Shown: positions 1 to 11,375 of the stretch, piece after piece | How positions within the stretch are numbered: the stretch's first letter is position 1 | Layout: every line of letters begins with the position of its first letter | NCBI RefSeq assembly: GCF_051014685.1 | Contig: NW_027478462.1 | Coordinates: 496,001-560,000 of the forward strand | Direction of reading: 5' to 3' | From: Ptiloglossa arizonensis | Taxonomy: Eukaryota; Arthropoda; Insecta; Hymenoptera; Colletidae | DNA: 64,000 nucleotides | The notes under the pieces: model-generated | The model's input: the letters and a program-made list of their open reading frames with translations, nothing else | Told to the model about the DNA's origin: nothing | Database searches by the model: none | Made by a program: the position numbers and the translations under genes

Positions 1-393
1 GCCGTTCTAGTTACTCGTTTCGAACACCAGAACTGCGAAAATTTTGAGTTCCTCAAGCGTTTCTTATTTCCAAACTGCCATATCTCGCGAACGGATTGAC
101 CAATCCGCAAAATTTCTGTTGCATCTGAAAGCAGAAACTCGCCCGATTACAACGGTATGCGTACTTTTCCCCTAGGCCGTCCTAGTTATTCGTGTCGAGC
201 ATCAGAACTGCGAAAATTTTGAGTTTCTCAAGCATTTCTTACCTCCAAACTGCCATATCTCGCGAACGGATTGACCAATCCGCAAAATTTCTGTTGCATC
301 TGAAAGTAGAAACTCGCCCGATTACAACGGTATGTGTAGTTTTCCCCTAGGCCGTTCTAGTTATTCGTTTCGAGCATCAGAACTGCGAAAATT

Positions 394-406
394 TTGAGTT
401 TCTCAA
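394..406. other. Short inverted repeat in the conserved block (example)
   Basis: TTGAG-TTT-CTCAA has 5-bp arms and a 3-base loop, at monomer positions 44-56, directly after the AAAATTTT tract. It is intact in most monomers and broken in the CAGTTTCTC, GAGTTTCTG and GAGTTCCTT subfamilies. Arms this short are expected by chance in a unit of this length, so it is recorded as structure only. Confidence 0.4.
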
Positions 407-441
407 GCGTTTCTTACATCCAAACTGCCATATCTCGCGAA

Positions 442-457
442 CGGATTGACCAATCCG
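442..457. other. Dyad symmetry element, AC-centre allele (one example per monomer)
   Basis: CGGATTG-AC-CAATCCG is a perfect 7-bp inverted repeat around a 2-base centre, at monomer positions 92-107. Most monomers keep at least 6-bp arms: the TTCACCAATCC and TTGACAAATCC alleles still pair CGGATT with AATCCG. Some subfamilies break it, namely TGGACCAAACC and the TTGACCATTCC form of the right-hand third. Such an element could bind a symmetric protein dimer or form a small hairpin in a transcript. Its top strand also carries a CCAAT core. Function is inference; the symmetry is visible. Confidence 0.7.
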
Positions 458-462
458 CAAAA

Positions 463-487
463 TTTCTGTTGCATCTGAAAGCAGAAA
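463..487. other. Third potential stem with linked arm alleles (example)
   Basis: TTTCTG at monomer positions 113-118 is complementary to CAGAAA at 132-137, across a 13-base loop. Across the array the last base of arm 1 is G or A and the first base of arm 2 is C or T. The combinations I see are G/C (paired), G/T (a wobble in RNA) and A/T (paired). I found no A/C combination on reading through. This could be linkage by descent rather than selection on a fold. Confidence 0.35.
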
Positions 488-791
488 CTCGCCCGATTAC
501 AACGATATGCGTACTTTTCCCCTATGCCGTTCTAGTTACTCGTTTCGAACACCAGAACTGCGAAAATTTTGAGTTCCTCAAGCGTTTCTTATTTCCAAAC
601 TGCCATATCTCGCGAACGGATTGACCAATCCGCAAAATTTCTGTTGCATCTGAAAGCAGAATCTCGCCCGATTACAACGGTATGCGTACTTTTCCCCTAG
701 GCCGTTCTAGTTACTCGTTTCGAGCATCAGAACTGCGAAAATTTTCAGTTTCTCAAGCGTTTCTTATCTCCAAACTGCCATATCTCGCGAA

Positions 792-807
792 CGGATTGAT
801 CAATCCG
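792..807. other. Perfect 16-bp palindrome, GATC-centre allele of the dyad
   Basis: CGGATTGATCAATCCG is self-complementary over all 16 bases. It arises from the common dyad by a single C-to-T change at the centre, and it recurs in dozens of monomers across the whole window (for example near 2717, 10242, 18110, 35427 and 63250). In a 175-bp random unit a perfect 16-bp palindrome is expected only about 0.003 times, so the symmetry is unlikely to be accidental. No function can be assigned from sequence alone. Confidence 0.75.
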
Positions 808-2955
808 CAAAATTTCTGTTGCATCTGAAAGTAGAAACTCGCCCGATTACAACGGTATGCGCACTTTTCCCCTAGGCTGTTCTAGTTATTCGTTTCGAGC
901 ATCAGAACTGCGAAAATTTTGAGTTTCTCAAGCGTTTCTTACCTCCAAACTGCCATATCTCGCGAACGGATTGACCAATCCGCAAAATTTCTGTTGCATC
1001 TGAAAGTAGAAACTCGCCCGATTACAACGGTAGGTTTAGTTTTCCCCTAGCCCGTTCTAGTTATTCGTTTCGAGCATCAGAACTGCGAAAATTTTGAGTT
1101 TCTCAAGCGTTTCTTACATCCAAACTGCCATATCTCGCGAACGGATTGACCAATCCGCAAAATTTCTGTTGCATCTGAAAGCAGAAACTCGCCGGATTAC
1201 AACGGTATGCGTACTTTTCCCCTATGCCGTTCTAGTTACTCGTTTCGAGCATCAGAACTGCGAAAATTTTGAGTTTCTCAAGCGTTTCTTACCTCCAAAC
1301 TGCCATATCTCGCGAACGGATAGACCAATCCGCAAAATTTCTATTGCATCTGAAAGTAGAAACTCGCCCGATTACAACGGTATGTGTAGTTTTCCACTAG
1401 GCCGTTCCAGTTATTCGTTTCGAGCATCAGAACTGCGAAAATTTTGAGTTTCTCAAGTGTTTCTTACCTCCAAACTGCCATATCTCGCGAACGGATTGAC
1501 CAATCCGCAAAATTTCTATTGCATCTGAAAGTAGAAACTCGCCCGATTACAACGGTGTGTGTAGTTTTCCACTAGGCCGTTCCAGTTATTCGTTTCGAGC
1601 ATCAGAACTGCGAAAATTTTGAGTTTCTCAAGCATTTCTTACCTCCAAACTGCCATATCTCGCGAACGGATTGACCAATCCGCAAAATTTCTGTTGCATC
1701 TGAAAGTAGAAACTCGCCCGATTACAACGGTATGTGTAGTTTTCCCCTAGGCCGTTCTAGTTATTCGTTTCGAGCATCAGAACTGCGAAAATTTTGAGTT
1801 TCTCAAGCGTTTCTTACATCCAAACTGCCATATCTCGCGAACGGATTGACCAATCCGCAAAATTTCTGTTGCATCTGAAAGCAGAAACTCGCCCGATTAC
1901 AACGATATGCGTACTTTTCCCCTATGCCGTTCTAGTTACTCGTTTCGAACACCAGAACTGCGAAAATTTTGAGTTCCTCAAGCGTTTCTTATTTCCAAAC
2001 TGCCATATCTCGCGAACGGATTGACCAATCCGCAAAATTTCTGTTGCATCTGAAAGCAGAAACTCGCCCGATTACAACGGTATGCGTACTTTTCCCCTAG
2101 GCCGTCCTAGTTATTCGTGTCGAGCATCAGAACTGCGAAAATTTTGAGTTTCTCAAGCATTTCTTACCTCCAAACTGCCATATCTCGCGAACGGATTGAC
2201 CAATCCGCAAAATTTCTGTTGCATCTGAAAGTAGAAACTCGCCCGATTACAACGGTATGTGTAGTTTTCCCCTAGGCCGTTCTAGTTATTCGTTTCGAGC
2301 ATCAGAACTGCGAAAATTTTGAGTTTCTCAAGCGTTTCTTACATCCAAACTGCCATATCTCGCGAACGGATTGACCAATCCGCAAAATTTCTGTTGCATC
2401 TGAAAGCAGAAACTCGCCCGATTACAACGATATGCGTACTTTTCCCCTATGCCGTTCTAGTTACTCGTTTCGAACACCAGAACTGCGAAAATTTTGAGTT
2501 CCTCAAGCGTTTCTTATTTCCAAACTGCCATATCTCGCGAACGGATTGACCAATCCGCAAAATTTCTGTTGCATCTGAAAGCAGAAACTCGCCCGATTAC
2601 AACGGTATGCGTACTTTTCCCCTAGGCCGTTCTAGTTACTCGTTTCGAGCATCAGAACTGCGAAAATTTTCAGTTTCTCAAGCGTTTCTTATCTCCAAAC
2701 TGCCATATCTCGCGAACGGATTGATCAATCCGCAAAATTTCTGTTGCATCTGAAAGTAGAAACTCGCCCGATTACAACGGTTTGCGCACTTTTCCCCTAG
2801 GCTGTTCTAGTTATTCGTTTCGAGCATCAGAACTGCGAAAATTTTGAGTTTCTCAAGCGTTTCTTACCTCCAAACTGCCATATCTCGCGAACGGATTGAC
2901 CAATCCGCAAAATTTCTGTTGCATCTGAAAGTAGAAACTCGCCCGATTACAACGG

Positions 2956-4005
2956 TAGGTTTAGTTTTCCCCTAGCCCGTTCTAGTTATTCGTTTCGAGC
3001 ATCAGAACTGCGAAAATTTTGAGTTTCTCAAGCGTTTCTTACATCCAAACTGCCATATCTCGCGAACGGATTGACCAATCCGCAAAATTTCTGTTGCATC
3101 TGAAAGTAGAAACTCGCCCGATTACAACGGTATGTGTAGTTTTCCCCTAGGCCGTTCTAGTTATTCGTTTCGAGCATCAGAACAGCGAAAATTTTGAGTT
3201 TCTCAAGCGTTTCTTACATCCAAACTGCCATATCTCGCGAACGGATTGACAAATCCGCAAAATTTCTGTTCCATCTGAAAGCAGAAACTCGCCCGATTAC
3301 AACGGTATGCGTACTTTTCCCCTAGGCCGTTCTAGTTATTCGTTTCGAGCATCAGAACTGCGAAAATTTTGAGTTTCTCAAGCGTTTCTTACATCCAAAC
3401 TGCCATATCTCGCGAACGGATTGACCAATCCGCAAAATTTCTGTTGCATCTGAAAGTAGAAACTCGCCCGATTACAACGGTAGGTTTAGTTTTCCCCTAG
3501 CCCGTTCTAGTTATTCGTTTCGAGCATCAGAACTGCGAAAATTTTGAGTTTCTCAAGCGTTTCTTACATCCAAACTGCCATATCTCGCGAACGGATTGAC
3601 CAATCCGCAAAATTTCTGTTGCATCTGAAAGTAGAAACTCGCCCGATTACAACGGTATGTGTAGTTTTCCCCTAGGCCGTTCTAGTTATTCGTTTCGAGC
3701 ATCAGAACAGCGAAAATTTTGAGTTTCTCAAGCGTTTCTTACATCCAAACTGCCATATCTCGCGAACGGATTGACAAATCCGCAAAATTTCTGTTGCATC
3801 TGAAAGCAGAAACTCGCCCGATTACAACGGTATGCGTACTTTTCCCCTAGGCCGTTCTAGTTATTCGTTTCGAGCATCAGAACTGCGAAAATTTTGAGTT
3901 TCTCAAGCGTTTCTTACATCCAAACTGCCATATCTCGCGAACGGATTGACCAATCCGCAAAATTTCTGTTGCATCTGAAAGCAGAAACTCGCCGGATTAC
4001 AACGG
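2956..4005 (+). repeat. Tandem duplication of a 3-monomer block (2 x 525 bp)
   Basis: The TAGGTTTAGTTTTCCCCTAG variant at 2956 recurs at 3481. The GAACAGCG variant at 3181 recurs at 3706. Both intervals are 525 bp, three monomers. The second copy runs directly into the 13-mer higher-order repeat that starts at about 3481. One private base, CCATCTG at about 3271 in place of GCATCTG, distinguishes the first copy. Confidence 0.8.
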
Positions 4006-7000
4006 TATGCGTACTTTTCCCCTATGCAGTTCTAGTTACTCGTTTCGAGCATCAGAACTGCGAAAATTTTGAGTATCTCAAGCGTTTCTTACCTCCAAAC
4101 TACCATATCTCGCGAACAGATTCACCAATCCGCAAAATTTCTGTTGCTTCTGAAAGTAGAAACTCGCCCGATTACAACGGTATGCGTACTTCTCCCCTAG
4201 GCCGTTGTAGTCATTCGTTTCGAGCATCAGAACTGCGAAAATTTTGAGTTTCTCAAGCGTTTCTTACCTCCAAACTACCATATCTCGCGAACGGATTCAC
4301 CAATCCGCAAAATTTCTGTTGCTTCTGAAAGTAGAAACTCGCCCGATTACAACGGTATGCGTACTTCTCCCCTAGGCCGTTGTAGTCATTCGTTTCGAGC
4401 ATCAGAACTGCGAAAATTTTGAGTTTCTCAAGCGTTTCTTATCTCCAAACTGCCATATCTCGCGAACGGATTGACCAATCCGCAAAATTTCTGTTGCATC
4501 TGAAAGCAGAAACTCGCCCGATTACAATGGTATGCGTACTTTTCCCCTAGGCCGTTCTAGTTACTCGTTTCGAGCATCAGAACTGCGAAAATTTTCAGTT
4601 TCTCAAGCGTTTCTTATCTCCAAACTGCCATATCTCGCGAACGGATTGACCAATCCGCAAAATTTCTGTTGCATCTGAAAGTAGAAACTCGCCCGATTAC
4701 AAAGGTATGCGTACTTTTCCCCTATGCCGTTCTAGTTACTCGTTTCGAGCATCAGAACTGCGAAAATTTTGAGTTTCTCAAGCGTTTCTTACCTCCAAAC
4801 TGCCATATCTCGCGAACGGATAGACCAATCCGCAAAATTTCTATTGCATCTGAAAGTAGAAACTCGCCCGATTACAACGGTATGTGTAGTTTTCCACTAG
4901 GCCGTTCCAGTTATTCGTTTCGAGCATCAGAACTGCGAAAATTTTGAGTTTCTCAAGCGTTTCTTACCTCCAAACTGCCATATCTCGCTAACGGATTGAC
5001 CAATCCGCAAAATTTCTATTGCATCTGAAAGTAGAAACTCGCCCGATTACAACGGTGTGTGTAGTTTTCCACTAGGCCGTTCCAGTTATTCGTTTCGAGC
5101 ATCAGAACTGCGAAAATTTTGAGTTTCTCAAGCATTTCTTACCTCCAAACTGCCATATCTCGCGAACGGATTGACCAATCCGCAAAATTTCTGTTGCATC
5201 TGAAAGTAGAAACTCGCCCGATTACAACGGTATGTGTAGTTTTCCCCTAGGCCGTTCTAGTTATTCGTTTCGAGCATCAGAACTGCGAAAATTTTGAGTT
5301 TCTCAAGCATTTCTTACCTCCAAACTGCCATATCTCGCGAACGGATTGACCAATCCGCAAAATTTCTGTTGCATCTGAAAGTAGAAACTCGCCCGATTAC
5401 AACGGTATGCGTACTTTTCCCCTAGGCCGTTCTAGTTACTCGTTTCGAGCATCAGAACTGCGAAAATTTTCAGTTTCTCAAGCGTTTCTTATCTCCAAAC
5501 TGCCATATCTCGCGAACGGATTGATCAATCCGCAAAATTTCTGTTGCATCTGAAAGTAGAAACTCGCCCGATTACAACGGTATGCGCACTTTTCCCCTAG
5601 GCTGTTCTAGTTATTCGTTTCGAGCATCAGAACTGCGAAAATTTTGAGTTTCTCAAGCGTTTCTTACCTCCAAACTGCCATATCTCGCGAACGGATTGAC
5701 CAATCCGCAAAATTTCTGTTGCATCTGAAAGTAGAAACTCGCCCGATTACAACGGTAGGTTTAGTTTTCCCCTAGCCCGTTCTAGTTATTCGTTTCGAGC
5801 ATCAGAAGTGCGAAAATTTTGAGTTTCTCAAGCGTTTCTTACATCCAAACTGCCATATCTCGCGAACCGATTGACCAATCCGCAAAATTTCTGTTGCATC
5901 TGAAAGTAGAAACTCGCCCGATTACAACGGTATGTGTAGTTTTCCCCTAGGCCGTTCTAGTTATTCGTTTCGAGCATCAGAACAGCGAAAATTTTGAGTT
6001 TCTCAAGCGTTTCTTACATCCAAACTGCCATATCTCGCGAACGGATTGACAAATCCGCAAAATTTCTGTTGCATCTGAAAGCAGAAACTCGCCCGATTAC
6101 AACGGTATGCGTACTTTTCCCCTAGGCCGTTCTAGTTATTCGTTTCGAGCATCAGAACTGCGAAAATTTTGAGTTTCTCAAGCGTTTCTTACATCCAAAC
6201 TGCCATATCTCGCGAACGGATTGACCAATCCGCAAAATTTCTGTTGCATCTGAAAGCAGAAACTCGCCGGATTACAACGGTATGCGTACTTTTCCCCTAT
6301 GCCGTTCTAGTTACTCGTTTCGAGCATCAGAACTGCGAAAATTTTGAGTATCTCAAGCGTTTCTTACCTCCAAACTACCATATCTCGCGAACGGATTCAC
6401 CAATCCGCAAAATTTCTGCTGCTTCTGAAAGTAGAAACTCGCCCGATTACAACGGTATGCGTACTTCTCCCCTAGGCCGTTGTAGTCATTCGTTTCGAGC
6501 ATCAGAACTGCGAAAATTTTGAGTTTCTCAAGCGTTTCTTACCTCCAAACTGCCATATCTCGCGAACGGATGGACCAAACCGCAAAATTTCTGTTGCATC
6601 TGAAAGTAGAAACTCGCCCGATTACAACGGTATGCGTGCTTTTCCCCTAGGCCGTTCTAGTTACTCGTTTCGAGCATCAGAACTGCGAAAATTTTGAGTT
6701 TCTCAAGCGTTTCTTATCTCCAAACTGCCATATCTCGCGAACGGATTGATCAATCCGCAAAATTTTTGTTGCATCTGAAAGTAGAAACTCGCCCGATTAC
6801 AACGGTATGTGTAGTTTTCCCCTAGGCCGTTCTAGTTATTCGTTTCGAGCATCAGAACAGCGAAAATTTTGAGTTTCTCAAGCGTTTCTTACATCCAAAC
6901 TGCCATATCTCGCGAACGGATTGACAAATCCGCAAAATTTCTGTTGCATCTGAAAGCAGAAACTCGCCCGATTACAACGGTATGCGTACTTTTCCCCTAG

Positions 7001-10000
7001 GCCGTTCTAGTTATTCGTTTCGAGCATCAGAACTGCGAAAATTTTGAGTTTCTCAAGCGTTTCTTACATCCAAACTGCCATATCTCACGAACGGATTGAC
7101 CAATCCGCAAAATTTCTGTTGCATCTGAAAGCAGAAACTCGCCGGATTACAACGGTATGCGTACTTTTCCCCTATGCCGCTCTAGTTACTCGTTTCGAGC
7201 ATCAGAACTGCGAAAATTTTGAGTTTCTCAAGCGTTTCTTACCTCCAAACTACCATATCTCGCGAACGGATTCACCAATCCGCAAAATTTCTGCTGCTTC
7301 TGAAAGTAGAAACTCGCCCGATTACAACGGTATGCGTACTTCTCCCCTAGGCCGTTGTAGTCATTCGTTTCGAGCATCAGAACTGCGAAAATTTTGAGTT
7401 TCTCAAGCGTTTCTTACCTCCAAACTGCCATATCTCGCGAACGGATTGACCAATCCGCAAAATTTCTGTTGCATCTGAAAGTAGAAACTCGCCCGATTAC
7501 AACGGTATGTGTAGTTTTCCCCTAGGCCGTTCCAGTTATTCGTTTCGAACACCAGAACTGCGAAAATTTTGAGTTCCTCAAGCGTTTCTTATTTCCAAAC
7601 TGCCATATCTCGCGAACGGATTGACCAATCCGCAAAATTTCTGTTGCATCTGAAAGCAGAAACTCGCCCGATTACAACGGTATGCGTACTTTTCCCCTAG
7701 GCCGTTCTAGTTACTCGTTTCGAGCATCAGAACTGCGAAAATTTTCAGTTTCTCAAGCGTTTCTTATCTCCAAACTGCCATATCTCGCGAACGGATTGAT
7801 CAATCCGCAAAATTTCTGTTGCATCTGAAAGTAGAAACTCGCCCGATTACAACGGTATGCGCACTTTTCCCCTAGGCTGTTCTAGTTATTCGTTTCGAGC
7901 ATCAGAACTGCGAAAATTTTGAGTTTCTCAAGCGTTTCTTACCTCCAAACTGCCATATCTCGCGAACGGATTGACCAATCCGCAAAATTTCTGTTGCATC
8001 TGAAAGTAGAAACTCGCCCGATTACAACGGTAGGTTTAGTTTTCCCCTAGCCCGTTCTAGTTATTCGTTTCGAGCATCAGAAATGCGAAAATTTTGAGTT
8101 TCTCAAGCGTTTCTTACATCCAAACTGCCATATCTCGCGAACGGATTGACCAATCCGCAAAATTTCTGTTGCATCTGAAAGTAGAAACTCGCCCGATTAC
8201 AACGGTATGTGTAGTTTTCCCCTAGGCCGTTCTAGTTATTCGTTTCGAGCATCAGAACAGCGAAAATTTTGAGTTTCTCAAGCGTTTCTTACATCCAAAC
8301 TGCCATATCTCGCGAACGGATTGACAAATCCGCAAAATTTCTGTTGCATCTGATAGCAGAAACTCGCCCGATTACAACGGTATGCGTACTTTTCCCCTAG
8401 GCCGTTCTAGTTATTCGTTTCGAGCATCAGAACTGCGAAAATTTTGAGTTTCTCAAGCGTTTCTTACATCCAAACTGCCATATCTCGCGAACGGATTGAC
8501 CAATCCGCAAAATTTCTGTTGCATCTGAAAGCAGAAACTCGCCGGATTACAACGGTATGCGTACTTTTCCCCTATGCCGTTCTAGTTACTCGTTTCGAGC
8601 ATCAGAACTGCGAAAATTTTGAGTATCTCAAGCGTTTCTTACCTCCAAACTACCATATCTCGCGAACGGATTCACCAATCCGCAAAATTTCTGCTGCTTC
8701 TGAAAGTAGAAACTTGCCCGATTACAACGGTATGCGTACTTCTCCCCTAGGCCGTTGTAGTCATTCGTTTCGAGCATCAGAACTGCGAAAATTTTGAGTT
8801 TCTCAAGCGTTTGTTACCTCCAACCTGCCATATCTCGCGAACGGATTGACCAATCCGCAAAATTTCTGTTGCATCTGAAAGTAGAAACTCGCCCGATTAC
8901 AACGGTATGTGTAGTTTTCCCCTAGGCCGTTCCAGTTATTCGTTTCGAGCATCAGAACTGTGAAAATTTTGAGTTTCTCAAGCGTTTCTTACATCCAAAC
9001 TGCCATATCTCGCGAACGGATTGACCAATCCGCAAAATTTCTGTTGCATCTGAAAGTAGAAACTCGCCCGATTACAAAGGTATGTGTAGTTTTCCCCTAG
9101 GCCGTTCTAGTTATTCGTTTCGAGCATCAGAACAGCGAAAATTTTGAGTTTCTCAAGCGTTTCTTACATCCAAACTGCCATATCTCGCGAACGGATTGAC
9201 AAATCCGCAAAATTTCTGTTGCATCTGAAAGCAGAAACTCGCCCGATTACAACGGTATGCGTACTTTTCCCCTAGGCCGTTCTAGTTATTCGTTTCGAGC
9301 ATCAGAACTGCGAAAATTTTGAGTTTCTCAAGCGTTTCTTACATCCAAACTGCCATATCTCGCGAACGGATTGACCAATCCGCAAAATTTCTGTTGCATC
9401 TGAAAGCAGAAACTCGCCGGATAACAACGGTATGCGTACTTTTCCCCTATGCCGTTCTAGTTACTCGTTTCGAGCATCAGAACTGCGAAAATTTTGAGTA
9501 TCTCAAGCGTTTCTTACCTCCAAACTACCATATCTCGCGAACGGATTCACCAATCCGCAAAATTTCTGCTGCTTCTGAAAGTAGAAACTTGCCCGATTAC
9601 AACGGTATGCGTACTTCTCCCCTAGGCCGTTGTAGTCATTCGTTTCGAGCATCAGAACTGCGAAAATTTTGAGTTTCTCAAGCGTTTGTTACCTCCAAAC
9701 TGCCATATCTCGCGAACGGATTGACCAATCCGCAAAATTTCTGTTGCATCTGAAAGTAGAAACTCGCCCGATTACAACGGTATGTGTAGTTTTCCCCTAG
9801 GCCGTTCCAGTTATTCGTTTCGAGCATCAGAACTGTGAAAATTTTGAGTTTCTCAAGCGTTTCTTACCTCCAAACTGCCATATCTCGCGAACGGATTGAC
9901 CAATCCCCAAAATTTCTGTTGCATCTGAAAGTAGAAAATCGCCCGACTACAACGGTATGTGTAGTTTTCCCCTAGGCCGTTCTAGTTATTCGTTTCGAGC

Positions 10001-10305
10001 AGCAGAACTGCGAAAATTTTGAGTTTCTCAAGCGTTTCTTACCTCCAAACTGCCATATCTCGCGAACGGATGGACCAAACCGCAAAATTTCTGTTGCATC
10101 TGAAAGTAGAAACTCGCCCGATTACAACGGTATGCGTGCTTTTCCCCTAGGCCGTTCTAGTTACTCGTTTCGAGCATCAGAACTGCGAAAATTTTGAGTT
10201 TCTCAAGCGTTTCTTATCTCCAAACTGCCATATCTCGCGAACGGATTGATCAATCCGCAAAATTTCTGTTGCATCTGAAAGTAGAAACTCGCCCGATTAC
10301 AACGG
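3481..10305 (+). repeat. 13-mer higher-order repeat (2275 bp), three mosaic copies
   Basis: TAGGTTTAG occurs at 3481, 5756 and 8031. The ACATCC monomer with GCCGGATT beside it recurs at 3894, 6169 and 8444. A second such monomer recurs at 7044 and 9319. All intervals are 2275 bp (13 x 175). Within copies 2 and 3 a 5-monomer (875-bp) sub-block is duplicated: GAACAGCG lies at about 5980 and 6855, and again at about 8255 and 9130. Copy 1 differs from the others in its middle (about 4260-5300), where CTATTGC monomers like those at 1.3 kb replace the TGGACCAAACC monomers of copy 2. The copies are therefore patchworks rather than simple duplicates. Confidence 0.8.
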
Positions 10306-11375
10306 TATGCGCACTTTTCCCCTAGGCCGTCCTAGTTATTCGTGTCGAGCATCAGAACTGCGAAAATTTTGAGTTTCTCAAGCGTTTCTTACCTCCAAAC
10401 TACCATATCTCGCGAACGGATTCACCAATCCGCAAAACTTCTGTTGCATCTGAAAGTAGAAACTCGCCCGATTACAACGGTATGCGCACTTTTCCCCTAA
10501 GCCGTTCTAGTTATTCGTTTCGAGCATCAGAACTGCGAAAATTTTGAGTTTCTCAAGCGTTTCTTACATCCAAACTGCCATATCTCGCGAACGGATTGAC
10601 CAATCCGCAAAATTTCTGTTGCATCTGAAAGTAGAAACTCGCCCGATTACAACGGTATGTGTAGTTTTCCCCTAGGCCGTTCTAGTTATTCGTTTCGAGC
10701 ATCAGAACAGCGAAAATTTTGAGTTTCTCAAGCGTTTCTTACATCCAAACTGCCATATCTCGCGAACGGATTGACAAATCCGCAAAATTTCTGTTGCATC
10801 TGAAAGCAGAAACTCGCCCGATTACAACGGTATGCGTACTTTTCCCCTAGGCCGTTCTAGTTATTCGTTTCGAGCATCTGAACTGCGAAAATTTTGAGTT
10901 TCTCAAGCGTTTCTTACATCCAAACTGCCATATCTCGCGAACGGATTGACCAATCCGCAAAATTTCTGTTGCATCTGAAAGCAGAAACTCGCCGGATTAC
11001 AACGGTATGCGTACTTTTCCCCTATGCCGTTCTAGTTACTCGTTTCGAGCATCAGAACTGCGAAAATTTTGAGTTTCTCAAGCGTTTCTTACCTCCAAAC
11101 TGCCATATCTCGCGAACGGATTGACCAATCCCCAAAATTTCTGTTGCATCTGAAAGTAGAAACTCGCCCGACTACAACGGTATGTGTAGTTTTCCCCTAG
11201 GCCGTTCTAGTTATTCGTTTCGAGCAGCAGAACTGCGAAAATTTTGAGTTTCTCAAGCGTTTCTTACCTCCAAACTGCCATATCTCGCGAACGGATGGAC
11301 CAAACCGCAAAATTTCTGTTGCATCTGAAAGTAGAAACTCGCCCGATTACAACGGTATGCGTACTTTTCCCCTAG

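Larger units (their letters stand above)
351..525 (+). repeat. Representative satellite monomer (175 bp) and its anatomy
   Basis: This copy shows the layout shared by the array, in monomer coordinates. Positions 11-23 are variable (TTATTCG, TTACTCG or GTCATTCG forms, with GTTTCG or GTGTCG). Positions 24-56 are strongly conserved and hold AAAATTTT at 38-45 and a short inverted repeat at 44-56. Positions 65-69 are variable (ACCTC, ACATC, ATCTC, ATTTC, ACGTC), as are 76-78 (CTG, CTA, CGG). Positions 79-95 are conserved and contain the TCGCGA palindrome. Positions 96-104 form the very polymorphic centre of a dyad at 92-107. A second A/T tract, AAAATTT, lies at 109-115. Positions 118, 120-123 and 132 are variable, 135-155 are conserved, and 156-167 carry the main subfamily markers (TATGCGTACT, TATGTGTAGT, TATGCGCACT, TATTCGCACT, TAGGTGTAGT). 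CCCCTAGG spans the monomer boundary in most copies; this copy ends CCTAT. Confidence 0.95.
1..3065 (+). repeat. 11-mer higher-order repeat (1925 bp), one copy plus a partial second copy
   Basis: Copy 1 covers 1-1925 and copy 2 begins at 1926. Diagnostic variants recur exactly 1925 bp (11 x 175) apart: CCTAGTTATTCGTGTCG at 181 and 2106, TTTTCAGTTTCTC near 743 and 2668, GGCTGTTC at 875 and 2800, and TAGGTTTAG at 1031 and 2956. The copies stop matching after about 3065. There copy 1 carries GCAGAAACTCGCCGG, and copy 2 carries GTAGAAACTCGCCCG. Copy 1 also holds monomers with CTATTGC (about 1341-1530). The right part of copy 1 (about 1690-1925) repeats the pattern seen at 290-525, a 1400-bp (8-mer) internal echo. 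No gene is present. Confidence 0.85.

Noticed and set aside
18..29. RNA polymerase III B-box-like GTTTCGAGCATC
   Set aside because: Only the TTCGA core fits. The 3' half does not match, and the nearest A-box-like string is on the opposite strand, so no tRNA or SINE promoter is supported.
80..96. CENP-B-box-like match on the minus strand, GTTCGCGAGATATGGCA
   Set aside because: It matches 7 of the 9 fixed positions of NTTCGNNNNANNCGGGN. A match with up to two mismatches is expected about 0.5 times by chance in a 175-bp unit on two strands, and two of the four bases of the CGGG core are wrong.
394..1447. Open reading frames of 76-117 codons on the plus strand, repeated throughout
   Set aside because: They start at TTG, run through several frames of the monomer, depend on single SNPs that remove stops, and recur at monomer spacing. 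No domain, signal or codon pattern supports a protein.
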